In this document: positions 20,652-32,399 of the stretch, in pieces | Layout: the number at the start of each line of letters is the position of its first letter | Numbering within the stretch: the stretch's first letter is position 1 | Origin: Prorocentrum cordatum | Lineage: Eukaryota > Sar > Dinophyceae > Prorocentrales > Prorocentraceae | DNA: 64,000 nt | Direction: 5' to 3' | NCBI GenBank assembly: GCA_963575745.1 | Contig: CAUYUJ010006480.1 | Span: forward strand, 394,389-458,388 | Notes under the pieces: model-generated | Databases searched by the model: none | What the model saw: the letters and a program-made list of their open reading frames with translations, nothing else | What the model was told of the DNA's origin: nothing | Made by a program: the position numbers and the translations under genes

Positions 20652-22644
20652 TCCGCTGTCCTCCTCCTCCAGCCTCCCGACCACGGGCGTGTGCCGTGCC
20701 GCGCGGAGGCCCCACACCACCGACACGGACACCCGCTTGCTGTGCGGCACGCGCGCCCCCGCGGACAGCGCCCGGCCCAGACGCGCGGGGCCGGGGCGCT
20801 CGACCGGCCCTGGGGGCGGCGCACGCCGCGCGGCGGCCCGCAGCCGCCTCGCCCCGACCTTCGACCACGTGCTGTTGGACGACAGCTCGATCAGCTGCTC
20901 GGCGCTGCGGTCGGGCGTCGCCGGGCGCTCCTCGCCGGGGTCGTCCAGCAGCTGGCCGGCGATGGGGCCGCCGCCCCACGGGTGGTCGGTGATGGTCATG
21001 GTGGAGCCGGCGATGCTGCCAGAGAAGGCGAGGCTCTGCCACGTGCCGGTGAAGGTGCACGTCGGCTGCTGCTGGATGACCACCGTGACCCCGCCGCCGT
21101 CCAGGTAGTTGCCAGAGAAGTCGGCGCAGCCCTCGACGAGGTGCAGCCAACCGTCGTCCTGCTCGCACGGCGCGGTGCCGAAGGAGCACAGGACTTCCAG
21201 GTGGCAGCTCTGGTCACCCGGCTGTGCGGGGGTCAGGGTGACCATGTCCGAGCGCATCTCGAAGAAGTTGGCGATGTCGACGTGGCCGCTGTCCCAGTTC
21301 TCCAGGACCAGCGGGGGTAGGGCTGAGACAGGGACGGGTGTGACCGAGACCGAAGATACGTCGACCATGCTCTCCCCCGCGGACTCCCAAAAGGCCGCCC
21401 AGATGGCGGACGCGTTCTGGGAGAGGCTGGCCATGCGGCCCGACACGGCGACCTGCTGGCAGGAGGAGAAGTCCCAACGCGACCTGTCCGCCGCCAGCGT
21501 CTGTCCGCCCGACAGCCTGGTTCGACACTGCCCCATCCCGCCGGCTCTGATGGTGTCTGGCGGCGCCTCTGAGGCGTCCGTGTGGCACCAGTGCAGGTCG
21601 CAGTCGCTCTGCGACCCGGATGCCGATGGCGGCGGGGCCTCGCACGCGCGCCACGAAGTCGGAGGCTTCGGCCCCAGGCCCAGCTTCTCGGTGCTCACGA
21701 ACATCTCCATCATCCTCGCTACCTCCCGCTGGTTGTGGCCCTCGGGGAAGAAGTCCGGGACCCCGGCGGCCACCTCTGCGTTGAGGCCGGTGAAGATGCT
21801 GCAGACCAGCACGGACAGGGCGAAGACCACGACGACTGCGATGGGGCGGCGCTCGACGCACTGCACGACGTACAGAAGGAGCCGCTTGCCCCTGCCGAGC
21901 CGCTGCGGGGGCCGCGGCGCAGGCTTGCCGGCGTCGGGCTCCGGCTCGACCGCGGGCTCCTGCGTTGGCCTGGTGCCCCCCGCAGGAATGTCCACGAGGC
22001 TGGGGAAAAACGGGACGACCGCGGACAGCTTCGCGTTCTGCCGCTCCGCGAGGTGGTGTGCGCGTTTCGCCTGCCACGCCATGAGCGGGGGGATGTACAG
22101 GACCAGCAGCAGGAAGGCGATCATCACGCAGAGCCCCAGGTAGAGGCCGAACTCCCGCAGCGGCTGGAGCACGCTCACCAGGTTCGCCAAGAAGCTCGCG
22201 GCGGTGGTGGACATGGCCGCGAGACAATTCCGGAACGCGGCGGGGAGAGTGAGCTCGAGTCTCCTGGTGAGCGTGAACTCGACCGGGTTGGCACGGGCAT
22301 CGCCGCGGCTCTCGTCCAGGACCTGCTCCCTGGACTGCGCCCAGAAGTCGTAGAACACGAACACGACGTCGCTCCCGATGCCGATCGTCAGGAAGATCGC
22401 CAGGAAGGAGGCGCTGCTGATCGAGACCGGCGCCAGAACGTAGGACAGAGGAAGCGCGAAGACCATCACGAGCAGCACGGACACGCTGACCACCACGCTC
22501 CGCGTGTGGAGCCATAGGAAGATGAGGACCACCGCGGTGGAGCCGAGGGCCAGCAGTGCGTCGTTCCTGAGGGTCAGGCCCACCTCGTGGGCCTGCACGA
22601 GGTCCCCGTCGTAGAAGACGCGGGCGCGCGACAGGGAGGCCCCG
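20652..22644 (-). CDS. RND/Dispatched-like protein, sterol-sensing-type exon
   Basis: The exon probably starts after the pyrimidine-rich acceptor ctctcttcttcgatcag. It encodes SRARVFYDGDLVQAHEV, then the first bundle: ALLALGSTAVVLIFLWLHTR, VVVSVSVLLVMVFALPLSYV, SISSASFLAIFLTIGIGSDV followed by VFVFYDFW (about 22350-22410), LAAMSTTAASFLANLVSVLQ, FGLYLGLCVMIAFLLLVLYI, a cytoplasmic linker, and TM7 IAVVVVFALSVLVCSIFTGL. A large cysteine-containing extracellular domain follows (VPDFFPEGHNQ ... VSVVWGLRAARHTPV). GIGSDVVFVF corresponds to the GIGADDVF-type motif and keeps one of the usual two Asp residues. Length and topology fit Dispatched/Patched-related proteins, which are numerous in dinoflagellates. 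The open frame continues to 20256, but that stretch reads intron and repeat. Confidence 0.8.
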
Positions 22645-23165
22645 CTGATCGAAGAAGAGAGAGCTGCACGAGCATGCGCGTTCGGAGCCCTGCGCGGATT
22701 TCCGGGAGCGGCGCCGAACTCTGCTCCCTGGCGCGCTCCGCGCGCCTCCGCGCGCCCGGGGCCCAGCGCGCGCCGACCCTGCGCATCCCTGAACCGACCC
22801 CTGACCCCCCTGGCGTGGCCTGGGCCCCACAGGCCGACGTACACCCTGCGAAATGCTTAAGAAACCATGGGTTAAGAAATTCAGAGTCTCCGAACTGGAA
22901 TAAAAACCCAGAACTTCTATCAAAATCTTGGGATTTACATTGACAAGTTAAGAATAATCAAGACTCTGGCCGAAAACTTAGGTTTTCTTAAGCATCGCCT
23001 AAGGTGTACCCCCCTAGATGGGGAATTCGGCTGTTCCCTTGGGGCTTCTGCGGGGGACATGCCCAACCCGGGTGGTGGGATGGTGGGGCTCGGGCTGGGG
23101 ATGTGGGATTCGTGAAATGATACTGAGACCCAGAGAAGTCAGCGCGGGCATCCCAACGTTTATGC
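22645..23165 (-). other. RND gene intron 4, with 171-bp inverted-repeat element
   Basis: Inferred intron between the short exon at 23166-23285 and the large exon. A GC donor (ga|gcata) gives the phase needed by the acceptor at 22645, but this is a choice, not proof. The intron contains the element at 22839-23009. Confidence 0.45.
22839..23009. mobile_element. 171-bp MITE/introner-like element, copy A
   Basis: The left end gtacaccctgcgaaatgctt is mirrored at the right end by aagcatcgcctaaggtgtac; the arms pair over about 28 bases with a few mismatches. The interior is AT-rich in a GC-rich region. A second copy of exactly the same length lies at 37427-37597. It sits inside an inferred intron of the RND-like gene. 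Introner-like elements with terminal inverted repeats are known in dinoflagellates; whether this family inserts introns is inference. Confidence 0.8.
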
Positions 23166-23285
23166 TCGCGCAGTTTCACCTTCTCCGGGCTGAGGAACGG
23201 GTAGATCTCGTCCGCGAGGAGCCTGTCGTACTCCGCCGTGACGCTGCCCGCCGTCGTCCCGTCGTCCCACTTGTTGATCTGCAAC
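23166..23285 (-). CDS. RND/Dispatched-like protein, ECD1 exon
   Basis: A short GC-rich exon encodes LQINKWDDGTTAGSVTAEYD, RLLADEIYPFL and SPEKVKLR, matching the end of the first extracellular domain just before TM2. Upstream is an acceptor of gcaag|g or gcag|atcaac type. Downstream the codon composition changes at gcgcga|gcataaacg, suggesting a GC donor. Base-level boundaries are uncertain. Confidence 0.6.
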
Positions 23286-23496
23286 CTTGCATGGGCCCAG
23301 GGAGACACATATAAATCGATTCAAATCCCAGGATCCTGTATATGTTTCAATATATCCTGGATTGTTCTTTTTCCAACTAATTCCACTACTTAATCAAATA
23401 ATAAGCGGCATGAACATGAACTGTTGACGGTCCGCGCGGGTTTCTTGGATCTGCGATGGATTATTATCCGATGTATGTCCCTCTCTCTCCCTCACA

Positions 23497-23521
23497 CTTA
23501 CACACACACACACACACACGT
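23497..23521 (+). repeat. (CA)n microsatellite
   Basis: ACACAC run after a TCTC-rich tract. Confidence 0.9.
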
Positions 23522-23951
23522 GCCGGCGGGCATGTTGCGTGACCCTTCTCGGGGGCCCTCGGGAGCCCCACAGGGTGCGACCCTGTGTTGGCCCCGTGGC
23601 CCAACGGGGCTGTGTGACCCCGTATTGTCCATGAGCGCCACCCCAATACAGAGCCCTTGTTACGCAAACGAAATTGACGGCGCCATATTTCTCATAAGCT
23701 CATGGAAATGAGCGCTGATTTGTGTCTGTGCCTGTCGCGCAAGTGAACCGCTGTTCGCACACAACTGCATGCCCTTCCCGGACACTCTCGCGTCGACCTG
23801 CATGGTCTGATCGAGCTCCGCCTTTTTCTCTTCTCTCGTCTCGTGCTCTTCCGCTTCGTGCCTGCATAAGTTTCTGGTGCAGACCACCGCTCACCTTGAC
23901 CGGCGCCTGACCGTCTCGCACACCCTGGCGCCTGCCAACTTCGATGAAACA

Positions 23952-24058
23952 GAGGAGGAGGAGGAGGAGGAGGAGGAGGAGGAGGAGGAGGAGGAGGAGG
24001 AGGAGGAGGAGGAGGGGGAGGGGGAGGAGGAGGAGGAGGAGGAGGAGGAGGAGGAGGG
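23952..24058 (+). repeat. (GAG)n microsatellite
   Basis: GAG run with a GGGGAG interruption; encodes poly-E, on the other strand poly-P/L. Confidence 0.95.
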
Positions 24059-24639
24059 TTTTTTTCAACAAGACCTCGGGATGAGCCCACATGGGGTGCA
24101 CTGCAAGGCGCACGCCAACCCAGCAGCGGGACACACAACCAGTTCCTTGCAAGTGAGGTTCGGCTGCGTGTCGCAAACTGAATCAGAGTCTTCGGGTTCT
24201 GCCTCCAGAAATCTGGGCTGGAGCCTTCGCGGCCCCTCATCCTCTTCGGGGGGGCGGGACGGCCGACGAACTGGACTGACTAAGAATAAGAAGAGGCTGC
24301 TCCTGTGGAGCCTCGCCTTGCTTCGCAGCAACGGGGGAAGCCATGGGGTGCTGCCCCTCACTCGACCACAAAACTCCAGGAATCGAGCGATTCGCGGCAT
24401 GCACCTTGCGCGCCCTCGACGTCTGTGCGTCTAGCACCGCCGCCGAAGGACCGCAACATCCAGGAAAAAACGTTTTTCGATGCGGGCTAGATTATCATTG
24501 CCCTGCTTACCGGCTGGGCCGTACTACCCTAACTGAGCGCAGGTGATCTAGAGCGTTTCCTTTTCCAACCTCCTTCCTTTCCCTGCTCGGGAGGTTTACC
24601 TCCCCCCACCCTGCGTCTGGACGGGCTTCCCCCGCGAGG

Positions 24640-25260
24640 TGTCAGAAGGCCCTTTTCGGCCCAAGATGGCTCCAAGAGGGCTTCAAAGAGTGCGAGATGG
24701 CCTCCAAGATGGCGCAAGATAGCGGTCGATGGCTCAAGGTAGCCTCCGACACGCCTCCAGGAGGCCACAAGACGGCCCCAAGACGGTTTCAAGTGCCCTC
24801 CGAACCCTCCGAGGACTCCCCCAAGAGGCCAAGATCTCTCAAAAACCGGGGGAAAATCAATGTTGTTTGCCTTCTCGCTTTCTCGCCTCCGATGGGCTCT
24901 TGAGGCCTCAAGATGGCCCCAAAACGGCCCAAGATAGTCCCACGAGGGGCCCAAGAGGGCCCCAAAACGGCCCCAAGAGCGCCCAAGAGTACCTCAAAAG
25001 CGGCCCAAAAGGGCCCCAAGACGGCATCGCTTAGCCTCCGAGGGGGCGGTGGGAATTAGAGACCCCCTCTTTCTAAGCGAAAGGACCCAGGAAGGCCCCC
25101 AGACCCCCCAAAGAGCCCCAAGAGGGCCCCATGACGCCCCAAAAAGAACCCCAAGAGGGCTCCAAGAAGGCCCTGAGAGGACCTCAAGAGAGCCTCAAGA
25201 AAAAGCTCCAGGAGGGCCCCAAGATAGCCCCAATATGGCTCCAAGTTTCGGAACGCACGC
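24640..25260. repeat. CCCCAAGA-type short repeat array, copy 1
   Basis: Degenerate units of about 10-18 bases built on ccaagatggc / ccccaagagggc / ccccaaaacggcc run for some 600 bases, interrupted by a less repetitive stretch near 24840-24900. The same units occur at 45010-45345 and 45640-45975, and the flanking tttctggatgggctggtggg occurs both at 25468 and at 45391. Confidence 0.8.
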
Positions 25261-25732
25261 GAGCTTAATATGCACATCGGTGCAACAGCCATTACGGGTC
25301 ATCGAAGCACCCCTCACCCCTCATCGAAGCACCATCGTAGCTTGCACCGATTTCCATCTTAAGCTTCAATGCGGGAAGCTCTTTGTGATCCTTGTTATCC
25401 CGAAGACGGCTGCGCAACTGCACGCTTCCTGCCGCCCCTGATTCACCGACTCCCGTGCTGATCGTTTCTGGATGGGCTGGTGGGGATACTTTTTCGTCGC
25501 AACCGCAGGCGAGCGCGCCAGCGGCGAGTGAGGTCCGAGCGGGCCGCGCAAGAGCCGAATTGCCTAACGCCGACGGGTCGGCGACCTGGCTGGCGGGGAT
25601 GCGCGAAGCGCCAAGAATTCCTCGGGCACGCGGAGACCGCGGGGCCACACCCATTATAAACATAAAAAGAGTAACGCGGCCTCAACTTTAGAGCGTGAGA
25701 CTCGCGCAGGACCCGTCCCCCCACCGAAGCTG
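25261..25732. repeat. Flank of CCAAGA array, shared with 45350-45600
   Basis: Matches 45350-45600 around cgtttctggatgggctggtg and the following tttttcgtcg/ttttttggtcggc. No gene recognised. Confidence 0.5.
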
Positions 25733-26110
25733 TCATTCCTCGTTAACGAAGCGATGGCAGAGGCCGCGCACATACTTCTGAGAGGCCTGCAGAAGAAAAA
25801 TGTGATCGCTAGCTAGGGAGGTGATATGAACGGTGACTCTTGGGGCCTCATGGGCTCTATCGGGGGCAACCCAAGGGCGCTCGGAGAGGTCGAGACGGGG
25901 CCATTGGTGCAGGATGCTGCCAGCGAGCTTACAAACCGCCTTGGACACGCGGATGCAAACATCGAGAGCCTGTCGCTCGTCTTCTGAAGCCCTAGGTTGC
26001 AGGTTGTCTTCAGCCTTGGCCGCGCTGTCCGCGGTCAGGTTACCTAGCCTGCGCCACCTGTCCTCCTGAGAGATGCCTTCCTCGTCTGGATCGAGGTGGG
26101 CCTTCACCTT
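25733..26110 (-). pseudogene. LINE RNase H C-terminal remnant
   Basis: The frame reads KAHLDPDEEGISQEDRWRRL then GNLTADSAAKAEDN, which fits the C-terminal part of a LINE-type RNase H (KAH..., GN..AD..AK). A helical region follows (ALDVCIRVSKAVCKLAGSIL). Nothing upstream on this strand gives an RT, so it is an isolated fragment. Confidence 0.55.
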
Positions 26111-27937
26111 GCCTTATCAGAAATCGCAGGGGCTCCTAGATTGCGCAACATCATCAGGCCTGCGCATGGGGCGCTTATGAAAGAACTGTAGCTCTCCCGG
26201 GGCTGGGGCCAGGTCCACTACATTCTCACAGTCGCTGAAAACCGAAGAACCGAAGACTCGCTGGACAGCTCCACGCCAGCACCGGCCAGCGCGGCGAATT
26301 CGCCACGCTGGGGGCTTTGCTGGAACGGAGCGAAAACGAAAGCACAAAACACATCTTTCCAAGGCCAATCGAATCGACCCGGCAAAGCCCTGGCCCAGCC
26401 CTGGAAGCTCAGCCACCTGACGCCTGAAACAGCAAGCGCCGGCGCCCGCAACAATTGACCCGCTGAAACTGCCATTGTCGGGGGGGGGGGGGAGGGGGGA
26501 GGGGGGGGGGGGCGCCAGACATCGACGGCTTTGACGTCGGAATTTTCGGCCGCGGGCCTCGGAAACGCACCCCCAGGACGAGGGAACAAGCCGCGGCAAA
26601 ACAGTAAGTCTGCGAGGGTGTCGGTCGGATCCGCGACGGCAGCCGCTTCCAAGATATCTTTGATTGATCAGATCAGCGCGAGTGGACTCGAGGCTTGGAA
26701 AATTCCGAAGCCCATTGACAGAGGCGCCTCCTCCTTGCCCGCGCATCGCCCAGCGATCATTGGCCAACAACTGGCCAGCTTTTGACGGCCCTACCGTGCG
26801 TCCAGAGAGCGTCGCGCGCGAGGCTGCGGATGGTACCTCTGGCTAGCGCCCACCACATCGTGGATCAAATCTATTTCGGAACAACGTCATAACACAATCG
26901 ATCGCGAGGGGGCCCAAGCTCAGCGCGCGACTCGCGTTCTAACTTGCGAAGAACATCAACCCAAAAACACATCTTGAGCAGCGCAGGTGGGACCGTCGTG
27001 AGCTAATCTTCTTCTCCGGAGTCCGACTCGGAGAGCGACGCAGCTCGGCATCTTTCAGCCGATCCTGATGAGCAACGACCTCATCGCTGACAACGGTCTG
27101 CTAACCTGTCGCCACACGGGGATGGGCCCATGGAAGGCCGCCCCCACGCTTGCCTCGGAGCGGGGAGGGGGATGGAATGGGGATAAGAACGGGTTTGCAT
27201 CTCACAACGGGGGCCACGGCCCCCACCCAGGTGGGATCATCGTTGAGGGGGGGGGATGTCAGAGAACGTCCCGGGGCCCTGGGCCCCATGACTGCCCCAG
27301 CTCCCCTCCGAATTCTGCCGAGCTCAAAATTTGAAATGCCGCGCGCCTCAGCTCTGCGGAGAACCTCTTTTGATGTATCTACCCAGGCTGCAGGAAAGCC
27401 CGACCATTTTCAATCGGCATCCTTGAGGTGTGGGGCCGCGCAGACTCTAAACTTCATACTTCCTATTTAGCAGCGCTCCTGGGCCCGCCCGCGGCACCGT
27501 CGATGCCTAGGTCGATCGCGCCGTCGGCGGGCCCCCCCTGCCAGCGGCCCTGGAAAGCCGAGCGGCCGCAGTGTCGCATCCTTGCCGGGCGTGACGAAGG
27601 CGGCCTTGTCGCGCGAGATCTCGCGGCCCACCTCGGCCACGATCGCGCGGCGCGGGCGCGCAGGGGGCCCCCGAAGACTCGAAGCGACCTGAGCCACTGC
27701 GCCAGTGCGCGACATGCCGCTATCGTAAATGCACGGGTGAAGCTGCGTTTCTGGAAGGGAGACGATCTCGTCGAAGCTCTCAATGCAGCGCGCCTCGGCG
27801 AACGACGCGGCAAGGCTGCAACCGACGATGGCCCCCCAGACCGAACGAAGGGGCCCGGCAATAAGACCGCCCATGCCCGCGAACCTGACGCCGCGGTAGG
27901 CCGGGAGAGAGAAGGAGAGAGAGAGAGAGAGGGAGAC

Positions 27938-27968
<31 letters not shown>

Positions 27969-29380
27969 AATATATAACAATGAGCAAGACATATATATAG
28001 AGAGAGAGAAATAAAGAAAGAAAGAAAGAAAGAGAGAGAGCGAGAGAGAGATATAGAGAGAGAGGGAGGGGAAAGAAAAACAACAAAGGCGAACTATACA
28101 TAAATATAGAGAGAGCTCAAACAGCACAGGCGGGAACTGGAACCTATCGCAGTGGGAATCGAGCCTCTCCAACGAAATGCCTTCATAGAACTTTGTCATG
28201 CCCCGCGGCATGGCCCCCTTCCGATTTGGGGCGCCGCGCCACGTCAGTGGCTGAGGCAAGCGGCTGCCCCGCGTAGCACGGCCTCGCAAAAACGAGCTTC
28301 CATTGCTGAGCGCAGATCCTGCGGCATCGCCCCCGCGGGCGGCGCGGCGGGCAGAACGGGCCGATGGGCCTCCAGCCGCCGTTCGGCACCAAAAAAAGAA
28401 TGACCTGCACGAGCTGCAACTGTTGGGGCAGTCGAGGGATATTTTCCACGAGGCAAATCATGATGGATACCACTTGGCGACGCTCATCTGTCATGCACGA
28501 ATAATATCGCACGTGGGATCCGTCGATCGCACGCGCCGTTCAGGTCGAGCCCACCCTGGGGGCCTCTCTCAAGGAACCGACTTGCACAACCGGAAGGGGC
28601 GAAAGGGGTGGGTGGGGGGGGCGCGCCGCGCTGACTCCTCTCACTGAAAAGAATTGCGGCGCGGGTCGGCGCGGGCGTCGCCGCGCGAAACATCGGCGGT
28701 GCCAGCCGACCTCGCAGAAGTGACCCTACCAATGCTCCTCGAATCCTGGTCGGGCTCAGCGCGGGGGCGAGGGGTGCCCGCGCGCGTCTGGCATCGCACT
28801 GGCGACGCTGCGCGGGGGCCCAGGAACTTGGGGAGGTCTCCGGGCGGATCTCCAAAAAGACGGACGGGCGCGCTGATGGCCCCCGGGGGAACTGAGCTCG
28901 GTGCATCTTCATTGCCGGAACGAACAGGACAACCATTTAATCCCAAAGAGATGCGGGCGCTTTGGGTCATGGAGGGAGTTCCTAGACACCGAAGCCGATT
29001 TCAGCTTGGGAGGGCGGCCCGTGGAAACGCGCCTAGGAAGCTGGGCGCGCGCGCGACCTCGGCGACTTCAGATTCCGCAAGCTCGCCCCGCATCTGGTAG
29101 AAGCGCGGCAGATCGTCCTGAGCGCCCTGAGAAGGGGGCCCCTGGGGCCAACTTGTCAAGCGTAGCCCCTCCGAACCCGAACGCGCGTTCCCACGGTGGA
29201 AGAGCCCCGGGGGGCCCCGCGGGCCTTTCCAAAAGGATGGGCGGGGATTTGTCGAAAACCAACGCATGCAAGGTAGACGCTCTCTCACTCAACTCGAGTC
29301 TCGCGGGCGCGCGCGGGGGGGCGTTCGACAAAGAAAGCGAAATATCCTCGGTGGCCTCGCGCAGGCCCTTGGAAGCTGCG
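26111..29380. other. No gene recognised; G-runs and purine tracts
   Basis: Moderately GC-rich sequence without recognisable domains. It includes G-runs at 26478-26512 and a GA-rich purine tract at 27902-28075 (gagagagaga with AAAG and ATAT units). Open frames on both strands are short and biased to R, P and A. Confidence 0.45.
27902..28078 (+). repeat. (GA)n / AAAG purine microsatellite
   Basis: Interrupted GA array with tatata and aaagaaag units. Confidence 0.9.

Positions 29381-29427
<47 letters not shown>
29381..29427 (+). repeat. Poly-A tract, 47 bases
   Basis: Uninterrupted A47. It could be the tail of a plus-strand retroposed sequence ending near 29380, but no coding sequence or clear target-site duplication is visible beside it. 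Confidence 0.9.
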
Positions 29428-29428
<1 letters not shown>

Positions 29429-30200
29429 GCCCTCATCCCTCCCGCCCGCGGCGGGCAGGCCCCGCCACGCTGCGGCGCCGCGCGCTGCCCAGACATGCGC
29501 GCTGGGAAGCCGCTGTTCAAAATCGCCGGGGCCCACGTAGAAGCCCCCTGTCGCCGGCACCTCCGAAGCATGGGTGCCCCGAATTCCGCCGATTGGGTTC
29601 GAAATGTCCGCGCTTCTGTCCGAAAGCCTTTCAGACCAGAACATGTAAACCGCAACCGACATGACCTGGAGTTTTTGGCCACCAGGCAGGCGCGCAATGC
29701 CAGCGATGGCCCTCGCGGGGGCCAGCTCGGAGCTGCCGCTGGACAGGGGGTGCAGACCCAAGAAGAAACGAACGAGCGACGATGGTCACTCCACCGGGAC
29801 TGCGCTCCCCAGTGCCAAGGGCCGCTGGGAAGAAAATTCCCTTCCAACCGTCGCAAAGGCACCGTGCCGCCGCATCGTTGCGCTATGTAACGCTAGCCAG
29901 ATGGCGTTCCTGAGCGGCCACTGCGCAGGCCTGGGCCCCGAGGAGCCACTCCTTGCACGACTCCCGCGACGTGGAATTGCAAGTTTCAAACTCAAGACAC
30001 AATTTGTCCGCGGACTGGGCCTCGGGTTCCATGGCGAAAGCAAAACCGGAACCAAAACTGGAACCCATCCCAAAACCTCGGCCCACCTGGGACCCGCCAT
30101 TGGACGCCTGGGCGTGGATGGGCCTGGCCTAGCCAGGAGCAGGCTGGCGGCGCCAACGCGCGTCGCAGCCTGTCCGCGAGCTCGGGGCTAGCCCCAGAAG
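29428..30200. other. No gene recognised
   Basis: Mixed sequence with long frames on both strands but no motif. Confidence 0.4.
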
Positions 30201-30219
30201 CTGGATCCGAAGGGCTCTG

Positions 30220-31056
30220 CTTGGCAAGCTCAGCATGCGTCTCACCGGCTGGGGCCCCGCCGCCAGCCTCAGAAACCGTCGCTACCACCTGCGACGCCGA
30301 GCCACCGCCCGCAGCTGCTGCATCGCGCCCGTCCTGTGCGCCTGGAACAACACCTCCCTCCGTCTTGCTTCTTAGCCAGCCAAGCCAGGTGCGATCGATA
30401 TTCATCGCGTGCTTGGCGGAAGCCCGCCGCCACTTCGCCCAGCAACTTGTTGGCCAGGTCCTTGAAGCCCGCCTGCAGCTGCTGCTTCCTCTCGTCCAGC
30501 TGCTTCGTGTCTTCCCAGGTGAGCTCGTGCTCGTCCAGACCGGTGAACAGGTCATCCTCCAGCTGCAAATCCAAGCTCTCGTCACCGTCCACAAGGGCGT
30601 TGAGGCTGATCGACGCTGAGGCGACCTGTGAATCCGCTTACTCCTCGACCTGCACCTCTTCTATGATCTGAATGAACAACTTCTTGTGCATACCATCATA
30701 CTCGTCAGGCGCCTCTGGCAATGACTTGATGTGGCCCTGGAGGTCCAGCGCGTCATTCTGCCACTTGTCAAACTTGTCCAGTTCCCACGAGAGGCGCTTG
30801 GTGGAGTTGTCCTGCTTGGGCCGTAGGCTGAACTCGAGAACCTGGACTTCTCGCAACGTTGTGCCAACCCGTGCTGCCCCTGCTTGGAAGCAAAGGCCCT
30901 GAGGGTCTCCAGTCCGTCCAGCGAGAGGCCTTCGGTGTTGATCTTGTCACGAGATGGAAGAGCTAGCTGGCCACGCACTGCCTGCACCCGCTGGCGCGCC
31001 TCCAGCGATTCTGCCTCCGACGGGGCCTGGTGGGAGTGGAGGCAGTGCCAGCTCAC
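30220..31056 (-). pseudogene. Decayed helical/coiled-coil ORF of unknown family
   Basis: Coding-like reverse-strand sequence is split between frames. The segments are LALPSRDKINTEGLSLDGLE with TLRAFASKQGQHGLAQRCE, then LRPKQDNSTKRLSWELDKFD to IQIIEEVQVEE and a stop, then SLDLQLEDDLFTGLDEHELT and KQQLQAGFKDLANKLLGEVA. Together they read as one acidic/basic helical protein of about 200 residues, followed by a low-complexity Gly/Ala tail in yet another frame. I do not recognise the family; a retroelement ORF1 or a retroposed host gene are both possible. Confidence 0.4.
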
Positions 31057-31365
31057 TATACGGAGCGTCAGTTACAGCATCGCGAGACATGTTTCCCGAC
31101 GTGTGGTAGACGAACTGCGAGGACGACTCTGAATTTTCTGCTTTGCAATGCTTGCGCCACCACCAGCTGATCTTATTCTTGGCGCAACCGCACGCACAGT
31201 TCCAGAAGACGCCTCGCATCAGTGGGTTCCTCTGGTTCCAAGAATATCCCATGGCGGCGGAATGGTGCACGAAAGAGCGAAGCCAAATTGACTCGCAGTT
31301 GCAACGCCGTTCTGAAGTTCGCAGTTGCAAGCGCAGGCAAAACGCCTGAGCCAGAACGGCTGGAG
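31057..31365. other. No gene recognised
   Basis: Mixed sequence between the helical ORF and a GAG array; no motif in any frame. Confidence 0.4.
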
Positions 31366-31492
31366 GAGGAGGGTGGGAGGATGAGGAGGAGGAGGAGGAG
31401 GAGGAGGCGGAGGAGGAGGAAGAGGAGGAGGAGGAGGCGGATGAGGAGGAGGAGGAGGAGGAGGAGGAGGATGAGGAGGAGGAGAGGGAGGA
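31366..31492 (+). repeat. (GAG)n microsatellite
   Basis: GAG run with GCG and GAT interruptions. Confidence 0.95.
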
Positions 31493-31582
31493 CAACACGT
31501 CGAACCCTGGCGCCCGCGGACTTACAAAGTGTCTGTGCCCGTTGCTCACTCCCGACGAAGCCTGAAGACGAAGGCCGATTCA

Positions 31583-31782
31583 CCATCTTCGATCTTCGAA
31601 CCTCGAAGAACCTCGAACCTCGATCCTCGAAACTGGAAGCTCGAAGCTCGACACTCGAAGCTCGAAGCTCGATCTTGGATCCTCGAACTTCGATCCTCGA
31701 TCCTCGAACCTCGATCCTCGAAGCTCGAAGCTCGAACCTCGATCCTCGAAGCTCGATCCTCGAGCCTCGAAACCTCGATCTG
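31583..31782 (+). repeat. CTCGAA/CTCGAT minisatellite
   Basis: About 200 bases of alternating cctcgaa, cctcgat, gctcgaa and gctcgat heptamer-like units (for example cgaagctcgaagctcgat). Each CTCGA keeps a TCGA palindrome. The translation (LEARSSxLxPR) is repeat-derived. Confidence 0.9.
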
Positions 31783-31965
31783 TGTCTGTGCCTCTTGTTC
31801 CCTGCCGGAGAGCCTAAAGTAGAATGTCGACTTCAGCGCCCGCGCGGCTGGCGGGGGCGAGCCCGCCGGCGGGGACTCAAAGCCCGAGGGCAGGAGCCTG
31901 TGCAGGTCAAGGAGGTTGGTCTCGCAGGCGGACGAGGACCTGCCGCGGGCTCGACGAGTGATTCT

Positions 31966-32396
31966 CCCCCTGCTCCTCCTACCTCCCCCTGCTCCTCATC
32001 CTCAGCCTCCCCCTCCTCCTCCCCCCCCCCTCCTCCCCCTGCTCCTCCTCCCTCCCCCTGCCCCTCCTGCTCCCGCTGCTCCTCCTGCTCCTCCTCCTCC
32101 TCCTCCTCCTCCTCCTCCTCCTCCTCCTTTTCCTTTTCCTCCTCCTTTTCCTCCTCCTTTTCCTCCTCCATATCCACCTCCTCCTCTCTTCTTTGCCTCC
32201 TGCCTCCTCCTCCTCCTCCTCCTCCTCCTCCTCCTCCTCCTCCTCCTCCTCCTCCTCCTCCTCCTCCTCCTCCCCCTCCTCCTGCTCCTCTCCTCCTGCT
32301 GCTGCTGCTGCTGCTGCTCCTCCTCCTCCTCCTCCTCGTCCTCGTCCTCCTCCTCCTTCTCCTCCTCCTCCTCCTCTTCCTCCTCCATTCCTTCTC
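31966..32396 (+). repeat. CTC/CTG pyrimidine array
   Basis: CCT, CTC and TTCCTC units with a short (CTG)n block near 32297-32318; poly-P/S/L translations. Confidence 0.95.
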
Positions 32397-32399
32397 CTT

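Noticed and set aside
20499-22517. Long plus-strand frames opposite the RND exon
   Set aside because: They are antisense shadows of a GC3-rich exon; membrane segments and family motifs lie only on the minus strand.
24660-24700. Possible reverse spliced-leader relic (aagatggctcc)
   Set aside because: Only about 10 bases resemble the SL complement and the motif is part of the CCAAGA repeat array.
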